64,000 bases of DNA, from assembly GCA_021788365.1 (NCBI GenBank), contig JAJYKS010000003.1, positions 96,830 to 160,829 of the forward strand. Direction: 5' to 3'. A model generated the notes under the pieces. It searched no databases and had not been told where the DNA came from. It saw only the letters and a program-made list of their open reading frames with translations. Each line of letters starts with the position of its first letter. Position 1 is the first letter of the stretch. Made by a program: the position numbers and the translations under genes. The stretch is from a bacterium. GTDB taxonomy: Bacteria; Patescibacteria; Microgenomatia; UBA1400; UBA12108. Below are positions 24,598 to 33,421 of this stretch, piece by piece.

Positions 24598-24622
24598 AAT
24601 TGACTCTAGTACGGGGAGCAAG
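24598..24622 (+). repeat. 25-bp direct repeat, left copy
   Basis: AATTGACTCTAGTACGGGGA plus GCAAG, identical to 25521-25545. The pair brackets the nucleotidyltransferase-like gene. Confidence 0.9.
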
Positions 24623-24687
24623 CATTTTTACCTCTGGAAGTTGAAATGACCCGCATTGGAATAGAGAACTTCTGATAACATGTATTC

Positions 24688-25482
24688 ATGTCTGAAACAA
24701 ACTTAGTTGACGAGAAGCTGATACAAAATCCTGCTAAGAGCAAATTTGACAGTGTTTTGAGAAATATACAGGAACACCTTTTTGTTACTCCAGATAGTGT
24801 TGTATATCGGAACGTTATGAAGAATTGGCTTCAATCTACCAAAAATAAAGTTGGAGTTGATGATCTGGTATTTTTTCCTACTGGGTCAGTGGCAGTGGGA
24901 ATGGTTAGTATAGAAGCTGGAAGTGATATTGATGGAGTGGTTGTATACAGTTGTACTTCGGATAAAACTGACTCGGTTAGCACAGCTCTTGTAAACGTAG
25001 ATTTACCAGAAGAATTTAATCCATTTTTGGTAATGTCTCGAGTAGAAAACAGGATTGAAGGTTTTTTTGAGCGAGTTGATGATGTTCTTATGATGAATAG
25101 ACCTAGCATGACAGATGAGATAGCGCTGCTGTTTGCTCCAAGCCTATCTGAGTTGAGTGATGAGGCAGAAAAGTCACTTGTTGATGGATGGAGAAAACAG
25201 GTTATCGCTAAACTTGCTTTGTTACCGGAAGGAAAAGGTGAGTTGGTGTGGGGCTTGATGTGTGGATGGCTTGAGAAGCAGTTTGTCCACTATGAGGAGA
25301 GTGATGGGGGCGACCAAGAGAAAAGAAAAATCCGAGTAGAGTCTGTGATTGACAAAAAGATTTCTGAAAGAATCTCAGATGATGGTGAGCGAAGGGAGAG
25401 GGCAAAGACTTTTATTGATAGTCTTAGGAGTACTTTTCACTACCCGAGTTTTGATGAAATGGTACTAGCTTATTTCAACTAG
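24688..25482 (+). CDS. Nucleotidyltransferase-fold protein in a repeat-flanked cassette
   Basis: 264 aa. FFPTGSVAVGMVSIEAGSDIDGVVV carries the Pol-beta-type signature: GS, a spacer, then SDID with the two metal-binding Asp. The C-terminal half is charged and helical with EEKRKIR-like segments. Such proteins can be adenylyl- or nucleotidyl-transferases of toxin or CD-NTase type; I cannot tell which. TAACAT ends 6 nt before the ATG. Identical 25-bp direct repeats lie 65 nt before and 38 nt after the gene. Confidence 0.65.
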   Translation: MSETNLVDEKLIQNPAKSKFDSVLRNIQEHLFVTPDSVVYRNVMKNWLQSTKNKVGVDDLVFFPTGSVAVGMVSIEAGSDIDGVVVYSCTSDKTDSVSTALVNVDLPEEFNPFLVMSRVENRIEGFFERVDDVLMMNRPSMTDEIALLFAPSLSELSDEAEKSLVDGWRKQVIAKLALLPEGKGELVWGLMCGWLEKQFVHYEESDGGDQEKRKIRVESVIDKKISERISDDGERRERAKTFIDSLRSTFHYPSFDEMVLAYFN

Positions 25483-25520
25483 CTACATCAGACTGGTTTT
25501 GATGCCACGATTGCGTTCTG

Positions 25521-25545
25521 AATTGACTCTAGTACGGGGAGCAAG
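25521..25545 (+). repeat. 25-bp direct repeat, right copy
   Basis: Exact copy of 24598-24622; the 7-8 nt before each copy (gcgtccga and gcgttctg) are also similar. Confidence 0.9.
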
Positions 25546-25662
25546 GCGTCTGAGAACTTATAATCTCAAGGCGTAATTTGGTAAAAATGACCTAGGTAGG
25601 TCAGTCTTCAGAGGTCACTCGGATAAGCCCTATAGTTTGTTTATGTGATATACTGCTCGGTT

Positions 25663-25923
25663 ATGCCAGAGACATTTAAGTGTTTTACGCTGTGTCCATA
25701 TTTTGAGTGGGTGAGTGAAGATGGGCGTTCTGCATTTGTCCGATGCAAGGCACTCCCAGGTGGAACCGAATTTGAGGTGATACCGGCAGGCGACTCTGCA
25801 CCGGAGTTTTTTGAGGGTGTTAGAGAAGGGAAAGATATGAAACTCCCATATCCCTGCCAGGTGGTGGAGCCAACATTGATTACCACAATTGCTTTATATA
25901 TTTCTAATAAGAACAAAGATTGA
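25663..25923 (+). CDS. Small hypothetical protein
   Basis: 86 aa, MPETFKCFTLCPYFEWVSED start. CFTLCPYFEW has two Cys, and a third and fourth Cys follow (VRCK, YPCQ), so a small metal site is possible. TATACT ends 8 nt before the ATG. It overlaps or abuts the HTH gene, suggesting an operon. Family unknown. Confidence 0.5.
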   Translation: MPETFKCFTLCPYFEWVSEDGRSAFVRCKALPGGTEFEVIPAGDSAPEFFEGVREGKDMKLPYPCQVVEPTLITTIALYISNKNKD

Positions 25924-25934
25924 TAGGCAGCAAT

Positions 25935-26201
25935 ATGACCTATTCACCTGAAGATGTTGCCGCGATGTATGAGACGATGACCGGCGAGGAAATCGCTGCG
26001 CTTACTGGACTTGCTTTGCTGAAGGTGTATGAGTTGGCGCGTGAGGGTGGAGCTGATATTCGTCCCCGTGGTCACAGACCTGTTTTAGAGAGCCCGGGAC
26101 TTGATGTGCTTCAAGAAATGCTTGCCAATGCTTCACAACGTGAAGTTGCAGAGCAGCTGGGTGTTAGCAAACGGACAGTCCAGAGGTGGCTGGGTAAGTA
26201 G
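25935..26201 (+). CDS. Small helix-turn-helix protein
   Basis: 88 aa, MTYSPEDVAAMYETMTGEEI start. QREVAEQLGVSKRTVQRWL is a clear C-terminal HTH of the transposase/homeodomain-like type. An earlier segment (GEEIAALTGLALLKVYELAR) could be a second HTH. It likely binds DNA of the element. A TTG at 25920 would add five residues. Confidence 0.6.
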   Translation: MTYSPEDVAAMYETMTGEEIAALTGLALLKVYELAREGGADIRPRGHRPVLESPGLDVLQEMLANASQREVAEQLGVSKRTVQRWLGK

Positions 26202-26350
26202 GTTGTCGAGCGTCCGAGTAAGCTCGTGAACTGAGTGCAGCGTTTGATTTTGACATAACTAGGGAAGTTAATATTAGATATGGTTAAGTAGAAGGTATCG
26301 AGGTGTGGAAACTTCAGTTGACATCCTAGTCTTATAGTATAATACACTTG

Positions 26351-26716
26351 ATGAGTGAACATCTGAGTCAATTTGTCGAAATTGTACATATTGATCGAGC
26401 AAGTGTTGCGACTGGAGAAGGCCTTGTAGAGCAGAACATTAGGCGACTGATAAGTGCTGGGATAGAAGTACACTTTGTGTCTCCTGACGTAGATCTAGCA
26501 GTTCCTGTTTATACGGCGATGCCAGACAAAGATGTGAGTATAGTTTTGGGAGGAAAATATTTTAGCAATGGTCCAACAATGCATGGACATGATTGTGTCG
26601 ACAGAAGGGCAGCAGCTTGGAAAACTTTGGGATACTGCGTAATAATAAATCCGGAGATTACAATGACGGATGCAGAGGCTCAGTGGACGAGGTCGGATCA
26701 GGAATTCTCTGACTAG
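26351..26716 (+). CDS. Hypothetical protein
   Basis: 121 aa. The alternation of strands and helices (FVEIVHIDRASV...GLVEQNIRRLISAGIEVHFVSPD...YCVIINPEI) suggests a small alpha/beta domain; no family is recognised. TTGACA at 26318 and TATAAT at 26338-26343 form a promoter whose -10 ends 7 nt before the ATG. It is the last element gene before the probable right boundary. Confidence 0.5.
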   Translation: MSEHLSQFVEIVHIDRASVATGEGLVEQNIRRLISAGIEVHFVSPDVDLAVPVYTAMPDKDVSIVLGGKYFSNGPTMHGHDCVDRRAAAWKTLGYCVIINPEITMTDAEAQWTRSDQEFSD

Positions 26717-26927
26717 CGTGAGATGGTGATCGACGACTCTTGTGAGTGGGGGATTTGGAAATGATAATGTAGTCGGAACAAGCTAACTACTTTCCGAGTA
26801 GTTTGAACGTTCTCCACGATGGGGAACACTACCTTAGGTTTTCTTAGAGTTTCTACAGAATTAGGTAGTCAGTGAATGATAAGAAGAATCAACAAATTTT
26901 ACAATAGAAAAGGCGAGGGCACGGTGG
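26717..26927. other. Non-coding right margin of the element
   Basis: About 210 nt without a supported ORF or strong repeat. It is AT-rich like the element up to about 26915 and then changes to the composition of the flanking chromosome. Confidence 0.45.
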
Positions 26928-27095
26928 GTGCTCTATTATGTGGACACGCCAATGGACAAGATGCGGGTCCGCACGGCACAGCGGACGATACACCCAGGTA
27001 CTGACTCGTTCGAGATTAGTGAGGAACTGTTTGAGAGCTACGTGAAATATTGGGAGCCGCCCGCGGCGGACGAGCAGTATACGCTCGCCGCATAA
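26928..27095 (+). pseudogene. C-terminal fragment of a chromosomal gene
   Basis: GTG-initiated frame of 55 aa (VLYYVDTPMDKMRVRTAQRT start), with codon use like the chromosome. The frame is open from a TAA at 26879, but has no plausible start and reads like the end of a larger protein (...GTDSFEISEELFESYVKYWE...). It may be a gene truncated by element insertion or deletion. Confidence 0.45.
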
Positions 27096-27099
27096 ACGC

Positions 27100-28152
27100 T
27101 TACTTTTGCGGGAATGATTTCTTCATGTCGATTACATATCTTTTCGACATTTTTTTGCCAATGAGTGCGTCCCAGGCCTTATTAATATCTTGGATTTGTA
27201 TAACCTCAATTTCGGGGAGGATATTGTACTTGGCGCTGTAGTCTAGCATCTCCTGGGTTTCTTTGATGCCGCCTATGCCTGAGCCCGCGATGGATTTTTG
27301 GCCATTTATAACCATGCCCGAATGAAAGCCCGGCATTGGTTCTATGGGTCCTACCAGACAAAGCGTGCCGTGGACATTCAGGAGACTGAGATATGGTGTG
27401 ACGTCGTGTCCTGACGGGATTGTGTCGAGAAGAAAGTCGAATGTATGCGCCGCGCGTGCTAAATCTTCCTTGGAGGTTGAGACGATGATCCCTTTTGCCC
27501 CGTACGCCTTTGCGGCCTTTTCTTTGGCCTTTGAGGAGGTTATGACCCAGACCTCGGCACCCATTTTCTTGGCGTATTTGACTCCCATGTGTCCGAGTCC
27601 GCCAAGGCCGATAATGCCGACTTTCATGTTTTTCCCGATTTTCCAGTGCCGCAGAGGGGAGTAGGTCGTGATACCTGCGCAAAGTAGCGGTGCAGCTTGT
27701 GCCATATCCAGCGATTTGGGTAGATGTAGCACGAAATGCTCGGGTACCACTATCAGTGTCGAGTAGCCGCCTTTTGTATCCGTCCCATCGACGGGGTCTT
27801 TTGAGCTATATGTCCAGACAGTTTCATTGAAACAGCTGTTTTCGTACCCCTTTTTACAGGCTTCGCACGTTCCACAGCTCCCCACCATGCAGCCCACACC
27901 AACCCTATCACCGGGCTTGAAGTGCTTTACGGATTTGCCAACGCGCGTGACGATACCTACGATTTCGTGACCTGGCACACACGGGTACGCTACCTCTCCC
28001 CATTCACCTTTTGCCGTGTGGATGTCACTATGGCAGACGCCACAGTAGTGAATGTCGATTTCTACATCGGTGCTTTTGGGCTCGCGCCGCTCGAATTCGT
28101 AGTATTCGAGTGGCTTTTTTGACGAGGGAGCGGCGAACGACTTTGCTTTCAT
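27100..28152 (-). CDS. Zinc-dependent NADP alcohol dehydrogenase (CAD-like)
   Basis: 350 aa medium-chain dehydrogenase. Catalytic zinc: CGVCHSD and GHEIVG; structural zinc: CMVGSCGTCEACKKGYENSC; Rossmann: GIIGLGGLGHMGVKYAKKMG. This matches the YahK/Adh cinnamyl-alcohol type that reduces aldehydes with NADPH. In a fermentative CPR cell it may recycle NADP or detoxify aldehydes. It is monocistronic and divergent from 28172. Confidence 0.9.
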   Translation of the reverse strand: MKAKSFAAPSSKKPLEYYEFERREPKSTDVEIDIHYCGVCHSDIHTAKGEWGEVAYPCVPGHEIVGIVTRVGKSVKHFKPGDRVGVGCMVGSCGTCEACKKGYENSCFNETVWTYSSKDPVDGTDTKGGYSTLIVVPEHFVLHLPKSLDMAQAAPLLCAGITTYSPLRHWKIGKNMKVGIIGLGGLGHMGVKYAKKMGAEVWVITSSKAKEKAAKAYGAKGIIVSTSKEDLARAAHTFDFLLDTIPSGHDVTPYLSLLNVHGTLCLVGPIEPMPGFHSGMVINGQKSIAGSGIGGIKETQEMLDYSAKYNILPEIEVIQIQDINKAWDALIGKKMSKRYVIDMKKSFPQK

Positions 28153-28171
28153 AGGCTATATTGTACAGTAT

Positions 28172-28864
28172 ATGGCTATGGTGATACATAAATATTTTGG
28201 TATCGACGGCGCGGCAGAATCCACGGGAGTAACCGTTGTCATCGATATTTTTCGTGCCGCAACGACGGCAGCATATTTACTCGGTAGAGGGGTGGATAAA
28301 GTATTGCCGGTTGCGACAAAAGAGGAAGCCTTCCTGTATAAGAAGCAGAATCCCGATTGTTTACTTGTGGGGGAGGAGCACGGTATAAAAATTGAAGGAT
28401 TTAATCTTGGGAATTCTCCGTACGAAGTTAGTAGCGCAAGCGGCTTGAAAGGGAAAATTGCAGTCCATAGGAGCTCGGCGGGGACACAGGGGGTGGTAAA
28501 CGCTACAGGGGCGTCTGAAATTATATTTGGTAGCTTTGCCACCTGCAGTGCGGTTGCCGGCTATATAGAGGCAAGAAATCCGATGACTGTTTCGATTGTA
28601 GCGATGGATGGGGCGGGGAGCGAGGACGATCTGTACGCTGATTACTTGATCGCGAAGCTCACTAAAAAAGAGCCAAAACCCATTGAAGAGATTGTTGAGT
28701 TTATGCGGCATCACCCTGGGGGTTGGCGGTTCTTGGATCCCAATAATAGAGAATTTCCTGAGCAGGATTTTTACCTTTGCCTGTCACTGGACGCCTTCCA
28801 TTTTGTACCTTTGTTGCGAGGGGGCTATCTTGAAAAGGTAGTACGCGTTGCGGATGACGGATAA
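28172..28864 (+). CDS. ComB-like (2-phosphosulfolactate phosphatase family) protein
   Basis: 230 aa. VVIDIFRAATTAAYLLGRG, LVGEEHGIKIEGFNLGNSPYEV and the acidic MDGAGSEDDLYADYL correspond to the conserved blocks of the ComB family. The usual T-x-NGT segment is SSAGTQGV here. Coenzyme M synthesis is unlikely in this organism, so the substrate is probably another phosphoester. TATATT ends 9 nt before the ATG; an ATG at 28178 is the alternative. Confidence 0.75.
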   Translation: MAMVIHKYFGIDGAAESTGVTVVIDIFRAATTAAYLLGRGVDKVLPVATKEEAFLYKKQNPDCLLVGEEHGIKIEGFNLGNSPYEVSSASGLKGKIAVHRSSAGTQGVVNATGASEIIFGSFATCSAVAGYIEARNPMTVSIVAMDGAGSEDDLYADYLIAKLTKKEPKPIEEIVEFMRHHPGGWRFLDPNNREFPEQDFYLCLSLDAFHFVPLLRGGYLEKVVRVADDG

Positions 28865-28889
28865 TACTTTTTATTGATAAAATTACGTT

Positions 28890-29192
28890 ATGGTTCGACA
28901 GATTTCGGGTGGTGTTGTGCATGAGTTGCCAGATGATTTGCGGGTGGCGCTTGCTGCCGACCCAGCGTCGCATGCTTTGTGGGAATCTCTGACTCCCTTG
29001 GCTCGCAATGAGTGGATCTGCTGGACAATGTTCCCCAAACGCGAAGCAACGAGGTCTCAGCATGTGGCGCGTGTCGTTAGCGAGCTTAAAGAGGGGATGC
29101 GGCGGCCCTGCTGCTGGATTGGGTGTATCCACCGAAAGGATAAAGAGATTAGTCCATCGGTGAAAGGAATTCTGGCTAGGCGAGCGAAGTAG
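28890..29192 (+). CDS. YdeI/OmpD-associated family protein
   Basis: 100 aa. ELPDDLRVALAADPASHALWESLTPLARNEWICWTMFPKREATR and RRPCCWIGCIHR fit the YdeI/OmpD-associated family. Its role is unclear. TAAAAT ends 6 nt before the ATG. Confidence 0.75.
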   Translation: MVRQISGGVVHELPDDLRVALAADPASHALWESLTPLARNEWICWTMFPKREATRSQHVARVVSELKEGMRRPCCWIGCIHRKDKEISPSVKGILARRAK

Positions 29193-29200
29193 TTGTGGTT

Positions 29201-30046
29201 TTAGTGCATGTTGCCGCGAGTCCCTTGGTTGACGTTCTCTTGGTTCATGAGACCGGCGTAGGGATTCTCGCGGAGCTGTACGTAGCCCTCGAGCGGATTG
29301 CCATAGGGATAGCCGGGGGCGGGAGTGTGGACGAACTGTCCGTTATCGCACTGGTATCCGGCATTATCTGCCTGTTGTTTTGTCAGGATAAAGTCGCTCG
29401 GCTTGTAACCCATGGCAGCGTAGGGGGCAAAGGCTTCCGGTGTCATGTACTGGAAGATGGAAAGATAGACCATTCTACCCGTCACGAGTGGCGCTTCGTA
29501 GGCGATGTCCATACCGTCCATGGGGCCGATCGTGCCCACGAGCTCTCCCGACTTGACCTTGCTCCCCACGTGGAGCGAGGGGAGAAGATCGATGTGGAAG
29601 AGACGTACGTAAAAAGCGGGATTTTTGGCGGCGGCGATGTGGACCTGCGTCCCAATCGGCGTTTGCTCGGCAACATTTGCTGTAATCGTGCCGTCGAACG
29701 GCGCATACACATTTATGTTCGGGTGGCCGGGGGTGGGATGGGAGCGTACCGGCATGTTGTTTGCCGAGTTTTGACTCCAGTTAAAGTAGTTTTTCATGCT
29801 GCGGCACGTCTCGCCGTCCCAAGAGTTCATGGAATAGTCGTGGCCAGCGTCGGAGCGGAAGCGGGAGACGGCAAAGATCTGATCCAGCTGCACGGGGTTG
29901 GCGGTTATCGGGGGCACGTCCGTTGGGTTGAACGATAGGAGGGGGTGAAACGTGAAGTAGCCATATGTCCCCATGCCAAGCACACTGAGTACTATGGCAC
30001 CGAGTATATACCTCCAGACATTTTTCTTTGCTACTGGTTTACTCAT
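29201..30046 (-). CDS. Membrane-anchored M23-like (LytM) protein
   Basis: 281 aa. Basic N-terminus, membrane helix at about residues 11-32, then an outer beta-rich domain: FRSDAGHDYS, VYAPFDGTI, GTQVHIAA, RLFHIDLLPSLHVGSKVKSGELVGTIG. This is the LytM order, but the usual H-x-H and H-x(3)-D zinc ligands are only partly kept, so it may be a non-catalytic peptidoglycan or scaffold domain. Confidence 0.7.
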   Translation of the reverse strand: MSKPVAKKNVWRYILGAIVLSVLGMGTYGYFTFHPLLSFNPTDVPPITANPVQLDQIFAVSRFRSDAGHDYSMNSWDGETCRSMKNYFNWSQNSANNMPVRSHPTPGHPNINVYAPFDGTITANVAEQTPIGTQVHIAAAKNPAFYVRLFHIDLLPSLHVGSKVKSGELVGTIGPMDGMDIAYEAPLVTGRMVYLSIFQYMTPEAFAPYAAMGYKPSDFILTKQQADNAGYQCDNGQFVHTPAPGYPYGNPLEGYVQLRENPYAGLMNQENVNQGTRGNMH

Positions 30047-30076
30047 ACTACAACGGTACTGCTTTTATGGAAGAAG

Positions 30077-30670
30077 TCAACGAGTCTGTTTGGTTTTGTG
30101 GGGTGGGGGGAATTTGAGGAGTGCGGGCCAATTGATTTTGCCGACTACAACGACAGCGGCAATCGTGAAGAGCGAGGCGAATAGGCTCTTGCCGGCAAGA
30201 CCGTGGGCCTTGAAAATAATGTCGAGGCTACTGACAAAGTGATACGTGGCTGTGGTCCAGAATGAGTAGCTTACTGTTTTGCCTATGATAAAGGCAAGTA
30301 TGAGTACATCGAGACGTACATTTGATAGTCCAGCCATAATGAAAAGTGCATTGCTCGAAATGGGGGCGAAGGCGTATCCCAAGACGAGGGGTATGGTTAT
30401 TTTTTGATTGTGCTCCAGGTAATGACCGAGATAGGCGTAGTTGGCGTAGAATTTCTTTGGGAGGAATGGACCTAACCAGTACCGAGAAATAAGGGCGAGC
30501 GCGATGCGTCCAAACGTTGACCCTGCAACGCCAACCGCGACGGTTATGGGAAGGGGGAGGTGATAGGTTAGGTAGAAAAAAGAGACAACGGTCCAAGTGG
30601 GCGGCATAAATGCAGGGAAGGCGTTTATCGCAAATACGACGATGAAGAAAATGAGCAGTGTTGTGGGCAT
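30077..30670 (-). CDS. DedA/VTT-like membrane protein
   Basis: 197 aa with five or six hydrophobic helices. PPTWTVVSFFYL, GSTFGRIALALISRYWLG and the re-entrant segment APISSNALFIMAGL resemble the SNARE-associated/VTT group of lipid scramblase-like proteins. A second DedA-type gene lies at 41667. It ends the ddl-side cluster with a 9-nt gap. Confidence 0.65.
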   Translation of the reverse strand: MPTTLLIFFIVVFAINAFPAFMPPTWTVVSFFYLTYHLPLPITVAVGVAGSTFGRIALALISRYWLGPFLPKKFYANYAYLGHYLEHNQKITIPLVLGYAFAPISSNALFIMAGLSNVRLDVLILAFIIGKTVSYSFWTTATYHFVSSLDIIFKAHGLAGKSLFASLFTIAAVVVVGKINWPALLKFPPPHKTKQTR

Positions 30671-30678
30671 GGGATCGA

Positions 30679-31731
30679 TTATACCGATAGGTGATGTTTA
30701 GTAGGCGTGAGTTTTAGGCGTTTGGCTGCTGCATCTAAGACTTGGCCAATCAGCATAGTAAAGTCCCACCCCGCCGCGCGAGCGGCTATCGTAAAGAATG
30801 ACGATTCGGCTGGATCTGACATGAGGCCAGGGGGATGGTTGATTTCTAATACAAATGGCTTTCCGGCGGAGTCGAGACGAATATCAAGTCTGCCGAAATC
30901 ACGACAGCCAATCGCGTGGTAGGCACGGAGACTTATGTCTATTAACTCCTCTTCGAGTTTTTTCTCAATCTTTGCGGGGCAGAACTCGGTTTCTTCTGCC
31001 ACGCCGGTTACCCCATACACAAACTTGGCTTCGTACGTATCGATTGCGGCGCTACCTTTGGGGAAAGCAGCGAAGTTAATCTCGATAATCGGCAGGGTAC
31101 GTGCTTCTCTTCCATTTCCGACGATACCGATCGTAAACTCTCGGCCAGGAAGAAATTGCTCCACAAGCGCGTCTTCGTGATAGGTATCTAGAATGGTTGC
31201 GACGGCGTGATCCAACTCTTTTTGGTTGTGTACGATCGAGGTGTTGTGAATACCTACGCCGGATCCGTCGGCGTTTGGTTTTACGAGGAGTGGATAGGTG
31301 AGTCCGGGATCTAGCGTCACTTTTTTATGACTTATTAATTGGGAAGGGGTGACGGGGACACCTGCATATTTCCAGATTTGCTTGGTACGGAATTTGTTGA
31401 GAATGAGCGCTGAGGCAAGTGGACCGGGCCCGGTGTAGGGGATGCCGAGAATTTCGCAGAGCATGGGAACCTGTGCTTCCCTGTCTGCTCCCTGCATGTT
31501 TACGCCTTCAGTGTAGTTGAAGAGTAGATCGGTCGTCGCTTTTACTTCCTGGAGCTTTGTGTAGAAGTCAGCTTCTATCGGGAGGTAGTGTACGCTGTTC
31601 CCATTTGCCTCTATGGCATCTCCGATTGCCTTGATCGTTTTCCATTCGTCACCTTCGATATATCGCTCAAGCGACGGATCGTTCCGATCGATATTTGTTG
31701 GGCGGAGATTGTAGGCAAGTGTTATCTGCAT
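30679..31731 (-). CDS. ddl: D-alanine--D-alanine ligase
   Basis: 350 aa ATP-grasp enzyme of peptidoglycan synthesis. N-terminal LAYNLRP, GIPYTGPGPLASALILNK, YPLLVKPNADGSGVGIH (ATP-grasp loop), and RDFGRLDIRLDSAGKPFVLEINHPPGL (metal site with Arg, Asp, Glu, Asn) are in order. The ATG at 31731 gives the usual MQITLAYN start. Confidence 0.85.
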   Translation of the reverse strand: MQITLAYNLRPTNIDRNDPSLERYIEGDEWKTIKAIGDAIEANGNSVHYLPIEADFYTKLQEVKATTDLLFNYTEGVNMQGADREAQVPMLCEILGIPYTGPGPLASALILNKFRTKQIWKYAGVPVTPSQLISHKKVTLDPGLTYPLLVKPNADGSGVGIHNTSIVHNQKELDHAVATILDTYHEDALVEQFLPGREFTIGIVGNGREARTLPIIEINFAAFPKGSAAIDTYEAKFVYGVTGVAEETEFCPAKIEKKLEEELIDISLRAYHAIGCRDFGRLDIRLDSAGKPFVLEINHPPGLMSDPAESSFFTIAARAAGWDFTMLIGQVLDAAAKRLKLTPTKHHLSV

Positions 31732-31929
31732 GTAGGTAATAATAGGGTATGGTAGCGCATGCTGCAATTCATTTTGTCCTATAACTTGTATTTAATCTTT
31801 GTGTGTGATAGACTTTGCTTCTTAGATAACACCGAATTTTTAGGTGCGAGATTTTGAACTAGAAGAGATCTGCTTAATTGCAGACAGGTTTGGGGTCTTT
31901 CCTAAAGGTTATTTGGTAGAAAGATAGAT

Positions 31930-33096
31930 ATGACGTATCCACGTCGACATTTTGGTCGCGGCCGCTCTGGTGGCCAACGCGCAAATAAAATTCGCTACAT
32001 GCAGGTAGATCCGCGTATGCTGATCAAAAAGGCTGAGCCGCGTGAGGCACATGCCTACCTGCCGCAGCATACCTTTGCCGAGCTTGGTCTTGCCGAGATT
32101 CTTGCGGGGAATGTGGCGGCAAAAGGGTATACCACCCCCACCGCAATCCAGGACCAGATTATTCCCGCAATACTTACGGGTCGCGACGCCATGGGGCTTG
32201 CTGCAACGGGCACGGGTAAAACGGCGGCATTCTTGCTGCCAATTCTGACGAAACTACTTCGTGATCCTGGGCAAAAGGCACTCATTATCACTCCGACTCG
32301 CGAGCTTGCTGCGCAGATTGTCGAGGAGGGTCGCGCGCTTTCCCGTACAGCTCGCCTGTATTTTGCAATCGTCATCGGTGGAATGAATATCAACCGGCAA
32401 ATATCTGACTTGCGGCGACACCCGCAGATAGTCGTTGGTACACCAGGTCGCATCAAGGACTTGACGGAGCGCGGTGAACTGCGGCTTTCGGAATACGCGA
32501 CGGTAGTTCTCGACGAAGTAGATCGTATGCTCGACATGGGTTTTGTTCATGATATAACCGAAATTGTGTCGCGTTTGCCCTCTGTGCGTCAGTCGCTTTT
32601 CTTTTCTGCCACTATGGGTGATAAAGCGCGCGCGGTTGCAGCAACCTTCTTACACGACCCAGTCGTCGTGCAAACAGAGTCGCAGCGGGCGAGTGACAAT
32701 GTAGATCAGGATATTGTGAAACTAGAGGGACGGAACAAGATCGATGTTTTGCATGACCTGCTCATACAGCCTGGTTTTGATAGAGTCCTTGTTTTTGGGC
32801 GTACGAAGCACGGCATGGAACGATTGTCTCGAACGCTCACCGAGCGGGGGTTTCGGACTGCGGCAATACACGGAAACAAAACTCAGAGCCAAAGACAGCG
32901 GGCACTTTCCGCATTTAAAAATAGCGAAGTAAAAGTACTTCTCGCAACAGACGTGGCGGCGCGAGGAATAGATATCGACAGCGTGACGCACGTCATCAAC
33001 TACGAGCTGCCAGAGACGTACGACGACTATATCCACCGCATCGGCCGCACCGGCCGGGCAGACAAAACGGGGGTAGCCCTCACGTTTATCGACTAA
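31930..33096 (+). CDS. DEAD-box RNA helicase (RhlE/CsdA type)
   Basis: 388 aa. Q motif (FAELGLAEILAGNVAAKGYTTPTAIQ), ATGTGKTAAF, PTRELAAQI, TPGRI, VLDEVD (DEVD instead of DEAD), SAT, GRTK, ATDVAARGIDID and HRIGRTGRA are in place. The N-terminus is Arg/Gly-rich and the usual long C-tail is absent. The leader from about 31790 has a TCTGC-TTAATT-GCAGA hairpin at 31869-31884, possibly a cold-response element. Confidence 0.93.
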   Translation: MTYPRRHFGRGRSGGQRANKIRYMQVDPRMLIKKAEPREAHAYLPQHTFAELGLAEILAGNVAAKGYTTPTAIQDQIIPAILTGRDAMGLAATGTGKTAAFLLPILTKLLRDPGQKALIITPTRELAAQIVEEGRALSRTARLYFAIVIGGMNINRQISDLRRHPQIVVGTPGRIKDLTERGELRLSEYATVVLDEVDRMLDMGFVHDITEIVSRLPSVRQSLFFSATMGDKARAVAATFLHDPVVVQTESQRASDNVDQDIVKLEGRNKIDVLHDLLIQPGFDRVLVFGRTKHGMERLSRTLTERGFRTAAIHGNKTQSQRQRALSAFKNSEVKVLLATDVAARGIDIDSVTHVINYELPETYDDYIHRIGRTGRADKTGVALTFID

Positions 33097-33392
33097 GACT
33101 CTTTTAATTCGAGTTTTTGGAACCAGCCGCGACGATACATCTCGAGGATAACGGCGTAGACGGCAATGTCTTTGACGTTGTCTTCGATGCTCTCATTTTC
33201 CGGTTTTTTGCTGGGGTCCATGAGCAAGTTTTTCAGCCGCTCGATTTTTTCTGCGAGGCGAAAGGTGATACCCAGCTCTTTAATGGAGAGGATATTGCCC
33301 TTGCCGTAGTCGTGATGTTTTTTGACGAATGTTTTGCCCATTTCGTCGCAAATCTGCATGAACGCTTCGTCCAAATATTGTGGGTCTTGCAT
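33093..33392 (-). CDS. DUF1599/Nmad1-like protein
   Basis: 99 aa from the ATG at 33392, which has AAAGGAG upstream. KKHHDYGKGNILSIKELGITFRLAEKIERLKNLL and ENESIEDNVKDIAVYAVI match the nucleotide-modification-associated domain 1. It converges on the helicase with a 4-nt overlap. A nucleotide pool or base-modification role is possible. Confidence 0.75.
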   Translation of the reverse strand: MQDPQYLDEAFMQICDEMGKTFVKKHHDYGKGNILSIKELGITFRLAEKIERLKNLLMDPSKKPENESIEDNVKDIAVYAVILEMYRRGWFQKLELKES

Positions 33393-33421
33393 ACTGACTC
33401 CTTTCAATTCCTCCGTGCCAA

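Larger units (their letters stand above)
15359..26900. mobile_element. tRNA-Asn-associated integrative element with Gabija defence genes
   Basis: The left edge lies in the 3' half of tRNA-Asn, where the recombinase gene ends. Content: serine recombinase, short coupled ORFs, DUF5659, a structured intergenic RNA, membrane metallopeptidase, GajA/GajB, a nucleotidyltransferase cassette and small HTH genes. The DNA is visibly AT-richer than its flanks. The right edge is inferred to lie at 26720-26920, before a host-like gene fragment; I could not find a second copy of the tRNA-Asn end, so that boundary is uncertain. Confidence 0.6.
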
